Of a stretch of 40,358 nucleotides of DNA, positions 13,566 to 21,010 are shown piece by piece. The translations under genes and the position numbers were made by a program. The notes beneath the pieces were generated by a model. That model was not told where the DNA came from, ran no database searches, and was given only the letters and a program-made list of their open reading frames with translations. The stretch spans positions 1 to 40,358 of the IMG/VR virus record IMGVR_UViG_3300011271_000013. One strand, 5' to 3'. Source of the DNA: a virus. Position 1 is the stretch's first letter. Each line of letters begins with the position of its first letter.

Positions 13566-13715
13566 TTAATCCACGTTTATGACCTCGATGGCCCAATAAG
13601 GAACACCATGGTTATGCTTGGCAATATGCCAATATCTACCATCAAACCAAACGTACTTATAGCCTCTATCTTGTGCTCTCTTCAAGGCCATTTCCTTAGC
13701 TGTTATCTGTCCCAT
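13566..13715 (-). CDS. Small hypothetical protein, 49 aa
   Basis: The frame reads MGQITAKEMALKRAQDRGYK then YVWFDGRYWHIAKHNHGVPYWAIEV, a plausible helix plus three-stranded sheet. An in-frame GTG three codons upstream is an alternative start. The composition is protein-like and rich in aromatic residues. A 21-residue frame (13721-13786) precedes it and may be a leader. Function unknown. Confidence 0.55.
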   Translation of the reverse strand: MGQITAKEMALKRAQDRGYKYVWFDGRYWHIAKHNHGVPYWAIEVINVD

Positions 13716-13720
13716 CAGCT

Positions 13721-13786
13721 TCACTTTCTCTGCAAGCTCTTAGGCCCTGTAGACGTATCTGTGATAATGAATGTGGTAATGTGCAT
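13721..13786 (-). CDS. Possible leader peptide, 21 aa
   Basis: MHITTFIITDTSTGPKSLQR plus one residue, ending 5 nt before the next ATG (13715). No strong ribosome site is seen. It may only be a chance frame; listed because it fills the space between two small genes. Confidence 0.25.
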   Translation of the reverse strand: MHITTFIITDTSTGPKSLQRK

Positions 13787-13799
13787 TAAGAGCACACTT

Positions 13800-13976
13800 T
13801 CAGCGGCATCCCTTGACACACTGCGCTTGCAACTTACATGCAGCAAGCACCACCTTTGCATGACTAGTGTGTGCGTGCTTTGTTAAAGAGCTTGGCACCC
13901 CAACGCTAGGCTCAGACTCAAGCTCACTAGGCGTGGCAGTAATAGGCGTAGCAACATGGCTTTTATCATCAGGCAT
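13800..13976 (-). CDS. Small hypothetical protein, 58 aa
   Basis: The start at 13976 (MPDDKSHVATPITATPSELE) has GGAGG 5 nt upstream. The first half is low-complexity Ser/Thr/Pro/Glu; the second half (HAKVVLAACKLQAQCVKGCR) is a basic helix with three cysteines. Upstream in-frame ATGs at 13988 and 14009 lack a comparable site. Function unknown. Confidence 0.5.
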   Translation of the reverse strand: MPDDKSHVATPITATPSELESEPSVGVPSSLTKHAHTSHAKVVLAACKLQAQCVKGCR

Positions 13977-14063
13977 AAGCTCCTCCATGTTCGGTAGTGT
14001 GCACCCCAAATGCGGCGCAATTGTGGCGGGGAAATCACATTTTTGTGAGGCCCATAAGCAAGG

Positions 14064-14471
14064 CTATATGTCCCCATCGCCATAGATAGTATCAGGCCCT
14101 TTAAGGATTGATGTGGCCTTATCAATCCCCCTCGTGGCCTTGCTCACCTCCGAAGTCTTTAGCCTCTCACAATTTGCTTTCGCGTAAGGCCTAACTCCAT
14201 GCTTCAAGTTATACACAAGCCAGCACTCTGTCCTTTTAGTCTTGCTTGCAATGTGCACATGCTCCCCCACAACCTTGCCCTGTATCGGTGCCAGCCCTTT
14301 AATCCTAACCCTAACCCTGCATCCCATGACAACCTGTGCGCTTCGCAAGTCATGCTCAGCCCTTAGCTTAGCCTCTTGCTGCCGTAGGCCATTTAGCCGT
14401 AACGCTTCGCGTCGCAGCGGATCATCCCGCTTAGGCCCAGGTGTTCCCGGCCTTGCCATCCATCTCGACAT
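14064..14471 (-). CDS. First leftward early gene: basic protein, 135 aa
   Basis: The ATG at 14471 has AAAGGAG 8 nt upstream and lies about 20 nt after the predicted start of transcription from the promoter at 14500-14528. The protein is strongly basic: an N-terminal Arg-rich helix (PLRREALRLNGLRQQEAKLRAEH), then a small strand-rich domain (GCRVRVRIKGLAPIQGKVVGEHVHI) that looks like an SH3/KOW-type barrel, then a Lys-rich end. This suggests DNA or RNA binding. As the first gene behind an operator-bearing promoter it could be a regulator, but no helix-turn-helix is evident. Confidence 0.65.
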   Translation of the reverse strand: MSRWMARPGTPGPKRDDPLRREALRLNGLRQQEAKLRAEHDLRSAQVVMGCRVRVRIKGLAPIQGKVVGEHVHIASKTKRTECWLVYNLKHGVRPYAKANCERLKTSEVSKATRGIDKATSILKGPDTIYGDGDI

Positions 14472-14499
14472 CGGCGTAGCTCCTTTGATTGTACTTACC

Positions 14500-14528
14500 A
14501 GTATAACACAGATCCGCGTCTGTGTCAA
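14500..14528 (-). promoter_or_regulatory. Leftward sigma70-type promoter with palindromic spacer (possible operator)
   Basis: TTGACA (14528-14523) and TATACT (14505-14500) are 17 nt apart reading leftward. The spacer holds a perfect inverted repeat, ACACAGA (14506-14512) and TCTGTGT (14519-14525), separated by 6 nt and overlapping the -35 box. A dimeric repressor bound there would block RNA polymerase. Confidence 0.8.
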
Positions 14529-14545
14529 CCCTAGCATTACCCGGG

Positions 14546-14743
14546 CTCACCCTGATACTCCCTACATCTATGCCTAGTATCATCTCATTTGCTTGTCGTA
14601 GCCGTGGGGGGTACCCCGGGTAGGGTAGTATATAAAGAGGAGAGAGAGAGAGAAGAGAGACCTACCTACCCGGGGTGGGGGGTACGGAGATGGTAAGCTT
14701 ATGTGATGATACTAGGCATAGGGCTAGAGTAAATCAGGGTGAG
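14546..14743. repeat. 198-bp interrupted palindrome with polypurine core
   Basis: Three pairs of perfect arms share one centre of symmetry (between 14644 and 14645): 14546-14556 with 14733-14743 (11 bp), 14568-14584 with 14705-14721 (17 bp), and 14613-14624 with 14665-14676 (12 bp). Between the second and third pairs, 14586-14606 is also largely complementary to 14683-14703, with several G-T wobble positions. The centre is an almost pure purine tract of about 27 nt (14634-14660, GA repeats). It lies in the strand-switch region between the divergent transcription units. It may be a replication origin, a bidirectional terminator or a partition or packaging site. Confidence 0.85.
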
Positions 14744-14764
14744 GGCGATTGTAACATTTCGTGA

Positions 14765-14793
14765 TTGGACCTTTCACGCCGATGTGCTACATT
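14765..14793 (+). promoter_or_regulatory. Rightward promoter candidate
   Basis: TTGGAC (14765-14770) and TACATT (14788-14793) are separated by 17 nt. This would start RNA about 40 nt before the ATG at 14842 and makes the region divergently transcribed. Confidence 0.5.
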
Positions 14794-14841
14794 CGGGTTG
14801 TTCGGCGCTTCTGCCGTCCACTGCACAACGGAGCCAAGCCC

Positions 14842-15102
14842 ATGACCATCCTCCCCAACCTTCAGCAAGAGATCGATACCCTCAAGGCAATCATCGCGAA
14901 GCAAACTGAAGCCCTTGCTGCGGCCTCGAAGCCCAAGGCTATCACCCTCAAGGTCTCTGAAAAGGGTGCGCTCTCGATCTACGGCCTTGGTCGCTTTCCC
15001 GTAACCCTCTACCGAGGCCAGATAGAGCGGCTTATCGCTTCGGTGCCACAGATCAAGGCCTTTATCGAGACCAACTCCGCCTTGTTCGCCTCGAAGGACT
15101 AG
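14842..15102 (+). CDS. Small conserved phage protein, 86 aa
   Basis: The start at 14842 (MTILPNLQQEIDTLKAI) has GGAG 9 nt upstream. The N-terminal 35 residues are helical; the rest, ITLKVSEKGALSIYGLGRFP then VTLYRGQIERLIASVPQIKAF, matches a small protein seen in many phages and some bacteria (KVSEKGAxSxYGLGRFPVTLY). Its function is unknown to me. It stands alone between a promoter and a hairpin, so it is probably transcribed early and apart from the virion genes. Confidence 0.75.
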   Translation: MTILPNLQQEIDTLKAIIAKQTEALAAASKPKAITLKVSEKGALSIYGLGRFPVTLYRGQIERLIASVPQIKAFIETNSALFASKD

Positions 15103-15123
15103 CCAAGGTCTTGTCCTACCTGA

Positions 15124-15152
15124 GGCCCCCACCTCGAGAAGGGGTGGGGGCC
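15124..15152 (+). terminator. Strong hairpin after the small conserved gene
   Basis: GGCCCCCACC pairs with GGTGGGGGCC (10 bp, loop 9 nt), 21 nt past the stop at 15102. The following AAAATTCTG has little T, so it may be a factor-dependent terminator or an mRNA-end barrier. Confidence 0.55.
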
Positions 15153-15228
15153 AAAATTCTGTCTCTGCGTGGGGCCGCAGTCTTATCGTCGGCGCAAAAT
15201 ATAAATTTTGAAATCTGGCCTTTGGTAT

Positions 15229-15795
15229 ATGAAAATAAATGATAAATCGTATACGAATGTGCTTGACGACGGTACCGGAAGTAGTGTAATATGGGAGCCA
15301 GGCTGGGAGGAAAGGGCCCGGAGCTATGCCATGCTAGAACACGGATTTATGGATATTTCGAAGCTCATGCATTGCGGAGTGTATGCGCTTCTTAAGAAAG
15401 GGGAAGTGGTTTATGTGGGGAAGACAAAGCAACCTATGCAACGGATTTACAGACATGTTTACAATCGAGGAAAGCCTTTAGGCACAACGATTAATTCACA
15501 ATCAAATGCCAAGTGCCCTACGTTTAATGGAAAGGGAATTACATTCGATAGTGTTTGGTTCTTGCCTTGCATGTTGGGGCAGCTTAGTGTGCTTGAAGTA
15601 CACTTCATCAGGATGTTCATGCCAAAGCATAATGTGGCTCACAACCCGGAAGCTAAGCCCAGACCAGAGAGGGTACCTACGGTGATCATTCCTATACCGG
15701 ATGATATCAAAGCCCTCTTGGCGCAGATGGTGACGATCACAGGCCTGCCTCCGATGGAAGACAGGCCTAAGGTTTATATACGAAGGATGCTATGA
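15229..15795 (+). CDS. GIY-YIG family endonuclease-like protein, 188 aa
   Basis: The segment CGVYALLKKGEVVYVGKTKQ fits the GIY-YIG motif (GVY...VYVGKT), followed by QRIYRHVY with the expected Arg and His, LEVHFIRMFMPKHNVAHN with the catalytic-type Glu, and a final Asn. This is a nuclease fold used by homing endonucleases and repair enzymes. The DNA is AT-richer than its neighbours, hinting at acquisition. It lies between the strand switch and the small terminase gene, whose ATG overlaps its stop. The start is uncertain: ATG at 15229 or TTG at 15208; neither has a good ribosome site. It may be a free-standing homing enzyme or help in packaging or host-DNA degradation. Confidence 0.7.
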   Translation: MKINDKSYTNVLDDGTGSSVIWEPGWEERARSYAMLEHGFMDISKLMHCGVYALLKKGEVVYVGKTKQPMQRIYRHVYNRGKPLGTTINSQSNAKCPTFNGKGITFDSVWFLPCMLGQLSVLEVHFIRMFMPKHNVAHNPEAKPRPERVPTVIIPIPDDIKALLAQMVTITGLPPMEDRPKVYIRRML

Positions 15796-16397
15796 ACCCA
15801 ACTCTTCACCGAGGAAAGCTGGCGCGCCTACCGAAGGTCCTTTCGGTGCGCCCGCTCACGCGTGAGGATATGCTTCGCCTGCAAGCCCCACGCCCTTCGC
15901 AAAACCGCCCGAAGGCAATGCGGGAAACCCATCACCGGCTGGCGCGGATGGTCGCGGCTGGGTTTCGTACCGAAGAGATTTTGAAGCTCACGGGATTTAG
16001 CTCCACCAGGCTTTACCAACTTCGTGGGGACCCAGCCTTCTGCCAACTGGTGAGTTCGTATAAGGACAAAGTCGATGAGGCCTACGTCCGGGGCGTGGAT
16101 GAGTTTTGGGAAACCTCCACTTCAAACATGCTCCGGGCCGAGCGGATGATTGAGGAGCACCTCGACGAGGCTGACGAAAGCGGGGAGAAGGTCTCTCTTA
16201 AGAGCTTGATGGCTCTCACCGCCGATCGGGCAGATCGCTTTGGGTATTCTAAGAAGGTCATCAACCGGAACGAGAACTTAGACTTCGCGGCTATGATGGA
16301 ACAGATCGCTCGGGCTTCAGGGCGAAGCAACGTCATAGACGCCAAACCAATCCTTGCCCGAGCGACGAGCGAGGATGATGGAGGCAGGGATGAGTGA
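15792..16397 (+). CDS. Probable small terminase subunit, 201 aa
   Basis: Residues 45-85 (MRETHHRLARMVAAGFRTEE then ILKLTGFSSTRLYQLRGDP) form a helix-turn-helix of the type that binds packaging sites in small terminases. A long helical region follows (EFWETSTSNMLRAERMIEEHLDEAD), consistent with the oligomerisation core, and a flexible tail. Direct placement upstream of the large terminase supports the call. ATGA overlap with the GIY-YIG gene. Confidence 0.75.
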   Translation: MNPTLHRGKLARLPKVLSVRPLTREDMLRLQAPRPSQNRPKAMRETHHRLARMVAAGFRTEEILKLTGFSSTRLYQLRGDPAFCQLVSSYKDKVDEAYVRGVDEFWETSTSNMLRAERMIEEHLDEADESGEKVSLKSLMALTADRADRFGYSKKVINRNENLDFAAMMEQIARASGRSNVIDAKPILARATSEDDGGRDE

Positions 16398-16560
16398 CGA
16401 GGGTTCCCTGCATGGCTCCCTTTTGGCGCCGTCCCTGCCTCCTATTTCTTTCGTAGATCTTCACCTCCGGGGTAGCGATGGTGGTGCGACCCCACCCGCC
16501 GAAAGGTTGTGCCTGGGAGTAGTAATCCAGAACGCTGGGGGTGAAGACATTGCAACCTGA
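16390..16560 (+). CDS. Small protein between the terminase genes, 56 aa
   Basis: The frame begins MSDEGSLHGSLLAPSLPPIS at an ATG with a strong GGAGG site 5 nt upstream, overlapping the end of the small terminase gene, and its stop lies 17 nt inside the large terminase gene. This coupling supports it as real. It has no recognisable domain. Confidence 0.5.
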   Translation: MSDEGSLHGSLLAPSLPPISFVDLHLRGSDGGATPPAERLCLGVVIQNAGGEDIAT

Positions 16561-18127
16561 ACTCGCCGAGTGGCTAGTGAGTGTGAGGGACGATCCCTAC
16601 GCCTTCGTGATGGGTGCGTTTCCTTGGGGCCAAGCCGGGACGCAACTGGAAGCCTTCTCCGGCCCGATGCCCTGGGCTCAAAAGCAAATGGAACGCATAC
16701 GCTTGGGCCTATTCACCCCCGAAGAGGCCATACTCGAAGCGGTTGCCTCCGGTCATGGTATCGCCAAATCCACTACTGTCTCGCAGTTGATCCTTTGGGC
16801 CTTCATTACCTTCCCCGACTGCCGCGGGGTCATAACTGCAAATACCGAAATGCAACTAAAGACTAAGACCTGGGCTGAACTCGGTAAGTGGTTCAACCTC
16901 CTCAACCCTATCATCCGCGAACATTTTGAGCTTAAGGCCACCGCTCTTCTCTCCAAAGACCCCAGCCGTGAGCGTACATGGCGGATAGATATGATCCCGT
17001 GGTCGAAGACCAACCCCCAAGCCTTCGCAGGGCTCCACAACAAAGGCAACCGCCTCATCCTCGTGTTTGACGAAGCCTCCGAGATCGAAGACATCATATT
17101 CGAAACATCCGAGGGCGCATTCTCTGACGCCGACACGCAGTTGCTCTGGCTCGTATATGGCAACCCTACCCGCAATACAGGCCGATTCCGGGAATTCTTT
17201 GAGGGTGGCGCACACTCCTCAATGTGGCACACTACTGCCATCGACTCTCGCGAAGTCCCCATCACCAATAAGAAGCGTATAGCTGCGCTTATCAAGATCT
17301 ACGGTGAGGATAGCGATTACGTCCGCATCCGCATCCTGGGCCAATTCCCCCGTCAAGGCCTCATGGAATTCTTCCTCGCTTCGGACATCGATGGCGCGAT
17401 GTCCCCAGATCGAGAGATCTTCATTGACGCGTCAACCCCTCTCGCCCTTGGCGTGGACGTCGCCCGCTACGGCGCAAACAATTCTGTTATCTTCCCCCGT
17501 AAAGGACGCGATGCTAGAACCATATCTCGAAAAGTCTTAAACGGTATCTCCACAGTTGAACTCGCTAACAACGTCTTCGACTGCTGGACCCAATGGCGGC
17601 CAGATGGAATCTTCATCGACGGTGGTGGCGTCGGTGGCGGCGTCGTAGACAACTGCCGCGCCAAGCATCTCTACGTAACCGAAGTCCAATTCGGAGGCAA
17701 GGATGACATCACCGGAATCGTCTTCGATAACGCTGGTGAACAGTACGCTAACAAGCGAGCCGCTATGTATGGAGCGCTTCGTAGCTGGGTCCGCACAGGA
17801 CTCTTGCCCATTGACGCCGACCTGCGAAGCGCAATGCTCGCCATCCGCTACACCTTTAACAAAAAGGATGAGATCATCCTCACCCCGAAGGAAGACATTC
17901 TAGCGGATAATCCGGGCATGGTCTTGGACGATCTGGACGCACTAGCTCTAACCTTCGGTGGCCCCCTAGCCGCACACGCTAACGCTGGTGGCGAAGGCCC
18001 GCGCCAGGAGCTTCACCAGACTGAATACAACCCTTATGCCGAAGAGCATATGCAAGTTAATCGTGAGCACCACGTACAAGCTCAACGTAGTCCTCAGTGG
18101 GATCCTTACAGAGGAGAAGCAGCATGA
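16541..18127 (+). CDS. terL: Terminase large subunit (packaging ATPase-nuclease)
   Basis: A 528-residue protein with a GTG start. SGHGIAKST (70-78) is a terminase-type Walker A, and LILVFDEA (172-179) is Walker B followed by the catalytic Glu. The C-terminal nuclease has the RNase H-like acidic residues in LGVDVARYG (D306), IFIDGGGVGGGVVD (D360) and DDLDALALTFGG (463-474). It pumps DNA into the prohead through the portal and cuts the concatemer. The C-terminal 60 residues (HQTEYNPYAEEHMQ...) are polar and flexible. An alternative TTG start at 16550 has a better-spaced G-rich site. Its stop overlaps the next ATG. Confidence 0.93.
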   Translation: MKTLQPELAEWLVSVRDDPYAFVMGAFPWGQAGTQLEAFSGPMPWAQKQMERIRLGLFTPEEAILEAVASGHGIAKSTTVSQLILWAFITFPDCRGVITANTEMQLKTKTWAELGKWFNLLNPIIREHFELKATALLSKDPSRERTWRIDMIPWSKTNPQAFAGLHNKGNRLILVFDEASEIEDIIFETSEGAFSDADTQLLWLVYGNPTRNTGRFREFFEGGAHSSMWHTTAIDSREVPITNKKRIAALIKIYGEDSDYVRIRILGQFPRQGLMEFFLASDIDGAMSPDREIFIDASTPLALGVDVARYGANNSVIFPRKGRDARTISRKVLNGISTVELANNVFDCWTQWRPDGIFIDGGGVGGGVVDNCRAKHLYVTEVQFGGKDDITGIVFDNAGEQYANKRAAMYGALRSWVRTGLLPIDADLRSAMLAIRYTFNKKDEIILTPKEDILADNPGMVLDDLDALALTFGGPLAAHANAGGEGPRQELHQTEYNPYAEEHMQVNREHHVQAQRSPQWDPYRGEAA

Positions 18128-18252
18128 CATGCCTAAAATGTAATAAAGAAATGCTCTTCATGGGAACTTGGCCCGCCTTAGACGCGGCCTGCAAACTCTT
18201 CCGCCGTTACAAGTGCGCCGAGTGCAAGATCTACTCCGCGGAGCCTGCGTGA
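18124..18252 (+). CDS. Zinc-ribbon micro-protein, 42 aa
   Basis: Reads MTCLKCNKEMLFMGTWPALD, then AACKLFRRYKCAECKIYSAEP. Two CxxC pairs (CLKC and CAEC) about 28 residues apart make a zinc ribbon. It is coupled to the terminase by ATGA and to the next gene by TGATG. A link to DNA packaging is inferred from its position. Confidence 0.65.
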   Translation: MTCLKCNKEMLFMGTWPALDAACKLFRRYKCAECKIYSAEPA

Positions 18253-18437
18253 TGAGCCCAACTGAAGCCCCACCCCTTCCTCAACTACCTGCGGCACCTC
18301 CCCCGCCACCTGTCTTTGGGCAAGCTCCGATCGGCAAGAAGCCAGGGCAGAAGTCCTCCACTCCCTCTTTCCTAGGAGCCCAAATGCTTCCAGCCAAAGG
18401 CTCTTCGGCCCCAGCGGCCCTGACAGGAACGAAGTAA
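18252..18437 (+). CDS. Proline-rich small protein, 61 aa
   Basis: Begins MSPTEAPPLPQLPAAPPPPPVFG and includes KSSTPSFLGAQMLPAKGSS, a pattern seen in small proteins between terminase and portal genes of related podoviruses. It is probably disordered. Function unknown; a virion-assembly adaptor is possible. Confidence 0.65.
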   Translation: MSPTEAPPLPQLPAAPPPPPVFGQAPIGKKPGQKSSTPSFLGAQMLPAKGSSAPAALTGTK

Positions 18438-18647
18438 ATGCCCATCGCCCCAATGCTCCCCCCTGAGATGATGCAGCGAAGCGGCACCACTTCGCCAGCC
18501 AACTTCCTCATGGCCGCGGCTGATATGGCCAAACAAGGTCAACTGCCCGATGCCGCTCGGGGCCGTTCCATGCCGCCCGGCATCGCTCCGCGGATGCAGA
18601 CCGGCATCCCGCGAGGTCGCCGAGCCAAACTCCAGGTACTGAAATGA
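18438..18647 (+). CDS. Small hypothetical protein, 69 aa
   Basis: Begins MPIAPMLPPEMMQRSGTTSP with one predicted helix (ANFLMAAADMAKQGQL) and a basic Arg/Pro-rich tail (PPGIAPRMQTGIPRGRRAKL). It has an AGGA site 9 nt upstream and directly follows the Pro-rich gene. Function unknown. Confidence 0.6.
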   Translation: MPIAPMLPPEMMQRSGTTSPANFLMAAADMAKQGQLPDAARGRSMPPGIAPRMQTGIPRGRRAKLQVLK

Positions 18648-18892
18648 CTGATCCATTCTTCGATTATAACTTGATGATCGAGAATCTTGACAAGATCAAT
18701 GATGGAAGGATGCTCGCAATAAGGGTATCAGCTGAGCACTATCGTTGGCTTTGTAATGTTCGTAGTACCATTGTAGCCATCACGCATACAGCCGGTGGTA
18801 AGGTCGAAGGCCATCCAACTTCCGTGATTAACATCCTCCAGCGCATTCGCGAGCTTGTTGAAATAGAAAAGAAGCAGGAGCTTTGCGGATGA
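18644..18892 (+). CDS. Helical hypothetical protein, 82 aa
   Basis: Begins MTDPFFDYNLMIENLDKINDG and ends SVINILQRIRELVEIEKKQELCG; largely helical. It overlaps both neighbours by 4 nt (ATGA). No family recognised. Confidence 0.65.
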   Translation: MTDPFFDYNLMIENLDKINDGRMLAIRVSAEHYRWLCNVRSTIVAITHTAGGKVEGHPTSVINILQRIRELVEIEKKQELCG

Positions 18893-19029
18893 CCCCCATC
18901 CAGCAACCCAACCGAGCGCCACACCACTGCGAACAAAGCGCAACCACTTCGCACTTCACTACTGGTTGGGAGGCATTGGTAACGGTTGCTTTGCCTCCCT
19001 GCAACCAGTTGAGGAGCTACACTGGATGA
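18889..19029 (+). CDS. Small hypothetical protein, 46 aa
   Basis: Begins MTPIQQPNRAPHHCEQSATT. The ATG overlaps the stop of the previous gene and has GGAG 8 nt upstream; its own stop overlaps the ATG of the membrane protein. The packing supports it. The sequence is low in structure and unrecognised. Confidence 0.5.
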   Translation: MTPIQQPNRAPHHCEQSATTSHFTTGWEALVTVALPPCNQLRSYTG

Positions 19030-19250
19030 ACTACATCAGTGATTACATGCCTTGGCTCCTTTCAACAATCACCATTTGGATGAACCTACTTGCAGGCAAC
19101 AAACATCCCAACGCGTGGCTAGTAGGTCTGGGCAACCAACTACTATGGCTGATATGGATCCTAGTCTCAGAACAATGGGGCTTCCTTCCAATGAACCTCG
19201 CACTCTGGCTGGTCTATGGACGTAATCATCTGAAATGGAGCTATGCCTGA
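19026..19250 (+). CDS. Small Trp-rich membrane protein, 74 aa
   Basis: The start at 19026 (MNYISDYMPWLLSTITIWMN) has GAGGAG 9 nt upstream. Two or three hydrophobic segments are visible (residues 8-22, 32-49 and about 52-64), with eight tryptophans, many at likely membrane borders. It lies just before the portal gene. It could be a holin, given its size, or a membrane factor of unknown role; no endolysin is next to it. Confidence 0.6.
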   Translation: MNYISDYMPWLLSTITIWMNLLAGNKHPNAWLVGLGNQLLWLIWILVSEQWGFLPMNLALWLVYGRNHLKWSYA

Positions 19251-21010
19251 TGAACGCCCTCACCGACTGGCGTCAATTCTCCCGTAACACCGACCTCGCC
19301 TCCGAGCAAGATCAGCGTTTGCGCTCCTTCCAACAGGGGAGATTGCTTGGATTAAGGAATAATAGATATAGCTGGTGGACCCACTGCCGCGAACTTGCCG
19401 ACTACATCCTCCCCCGACGTTACAAATGGCTCATCACACCGAATCAGATGAACCGTGGCTCCCCTATCAATCAACACATCCTCGATAGTACCGGAACCCT
19501 CGCTGCCCGTAACCTTGCGGCAGGCATGTTCTCTGGAACCTGTTCCCCAACTCGTAAATGGGTAGGCCTTGAGGTCAATCGTATCGACTCTACTCAAACC
19601 TCCCCAGTCAGCTTGTGGCTCGCTGAGTGCGAACGCCTCATGTACCTAATCTTCGCGGAATCCAACTTCTACACCGCGATGGCGGTCTTCATGTTCGACC
19701 TCGTTGTCTTCGGCACCGCCGTCCTTCTCATCTACGAAGACTTCGACAACGTCATCAACTGCATCAACCCCTGCTTCGGCGAATACTACGTCGACATCGA
19801 CGGCAAGTACCGCCCTGTCATCTTCTACCGTGAATTCACCTACACCATCTCCCAAACCGTTGACGAGTTCGGGTGGGAGAACTGCTCCTCCATGATCCAA
19901 CAATTCTACGATCGTCGGGACGGAGCGGGGCTAACCCGAGAGGTCATCATCGCCCATGCCATTGAACCCAACACCGATCCCGAGAAATACAGCATCCCCA
20001 AGCACTTCAAATACCGCGAAACCTACTGGGAATGGGGAGGAGCTACCAATCCGCAAAGCGGTACAAGCTCTCGCGGTTTCCTTCGCAAGCGCGGTTTTAA
20101 TGAGCGTGCTGCTATCATTGGACGCTGGGATTTGGTGGGAAACGACCCTTATGGTCGTAGCGTTGGTATGGACGCTCTACCTGACATCAAACAACTCCAG
20201 CAAGAAACCCGGCGCAAAGCCCAAGGCATAGACAAGGGCATCAACCCACCTCTGGTCGCTGACGTTCAACTAAAGAACCAACCAGCATCATTGTTGCCGG
20301 GTGGAATTACATTTTTGCAAGGCATGATGTCCACCGGCAACGACGGAATGAAACCCGCCTACGGCAATTGGAAACCAGACATCGCCTCCATCACTGCCGA
20401 TCTAGAAGAGGTCCGCAAACGCATTCGCGATACCTTCTTCAACAACCTCTTCAATGTCGCTTCGCAATTCGAAACACGCTCAAACATCACCGCAGTTGAG
20501 TGGGACATGCGCAAGGCCGAATCTCTAATCATGCTTGGTCCAGTCTTCCAGCGTCTCTACAACGAAGTCTTCACCCCCATCATAGATCGGGTTTGGGGCA
20601 TCATGCTCCGTGCTAATATCCTTCCACCACCACCCCCAGAAGTTGCGGGGAAGAACATTGAGGTTAAATTCTCCTCACTCTTAGAGATCTCCCAAAACGC
20701 AGCGCAAGCTGGCTCTATCGAACGCATGTTCCAGATCGCTGGGCAAGTCGCTGGAATCGATCCTGCCGCAACCGACAACCTTGACTTCGATATGGCTCTC
20801 GACATCTATAGCAGCCTGCTGAACAACTCCCCACGTATAATCCGCTCCCCAGCCCAACTAACCGCCATCCGTCAAGCCCGACAACAGCAACAGCAAGCTG
20901 AACAGCAAGCCCAGCAGATGGAAGCCATGACCAAAGCTGGCGCCAACGCTTCCCAAATCGACGTAGGCGGTGGGCAGAACCTAGTCCAACGAATGGTTGC
21001 CGGGGGATGA
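19250..21010 (+). CDS. Portal (head-to-tail connector) protein, T7-type
   Basis: A 586-residue portal of the T7 gp8/Head_tail_con family. Recognisable parts are YILPRRYKWL near the N terminus, INQHILDSTGTLAARNLAAGMFSG (conserved clip-proximal helix), FNNLFNVASQFETRSNITAVEWD and QRLYNEVFTPIIDRVWGIML (stem and crown helices). The C-terminal tail is Gln-rich (ARQQQQQAEQQAQQMEAM), probably a coiled crown. It forms the dodecameric ring at one capsid vertex. The ATG at 19250 overlaps the membrane protein stop, with GGAG 9 nt upstream; a start 15 nt earlier is possible but weaker. Confidence 0.92.
   Translation: MNALTDWRQFSRNTDLASEQDQRLRSFQQGRLLGLRNNRYSWWTHCRELADYILPRRYKWLITPNQMNRGSPINQHILDSTGTLAARNLAAGMFSGTCSPTRKWVGLEVNRIDSTQTSPVSLWLAECERLMYLIFAESNFYTAMAVFMFDLVVFGTAVLLIYEDFDNVINCINPCFGEYYVDIDGKYRPVIFYREFTYTISQTVDEFGWENCSSMIQQFYDRRDGAGLTREVIIAHAIEPNTDPEKYSIPKHFKYRETYWEWGGATNPQSGTSSRGFLRKRGFNERAAIIGRWDLVGNDPYGRSVGMDALPDIKQLQQETRRKAQGIDKGINPPLVADVQLKNQPASLLPGGITFLQGMMSTGNDGMKPAYGNWKPDIASITADLEEVRKRIRDTFFNNLFNVASQFETRSNITAVEWDMRKAESLIMLGPVFQRLYNEVFTPIIDRVWGIMLRANILPPPPPEVAGKNIEVKFSSLLEISQNAAQAGSIERMFQIAGQVAGIDPAATDNLDFDMALDIYSSLLNNSPRIIRSPAQLTAIRQARQQQQQAEQQAQQMEAMTKAGANASQIDVGGGQNLVQRMVAGG

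Noticed and set aside
13883-14125. Leftward frame of 80 codons
   Set aside because: Leu/Arg-rich shadow of the 58-aa gene at 13800-13976, which has the ribosome site.
14734-15132. Leftward frame of 132 codons opposite the 86-aa gene
   Set aside because: The opposite frame has a conserved phage sequence (KVSEKGALSIYGLGRFP); the leftward one is composition-driven.
19646-19903. Leftward acidic Val/Asp-rich frame inside the portal gene
   Set aside because: It is a mirror of codon bias on the other strand; the portal frame is continuous and matches its family.
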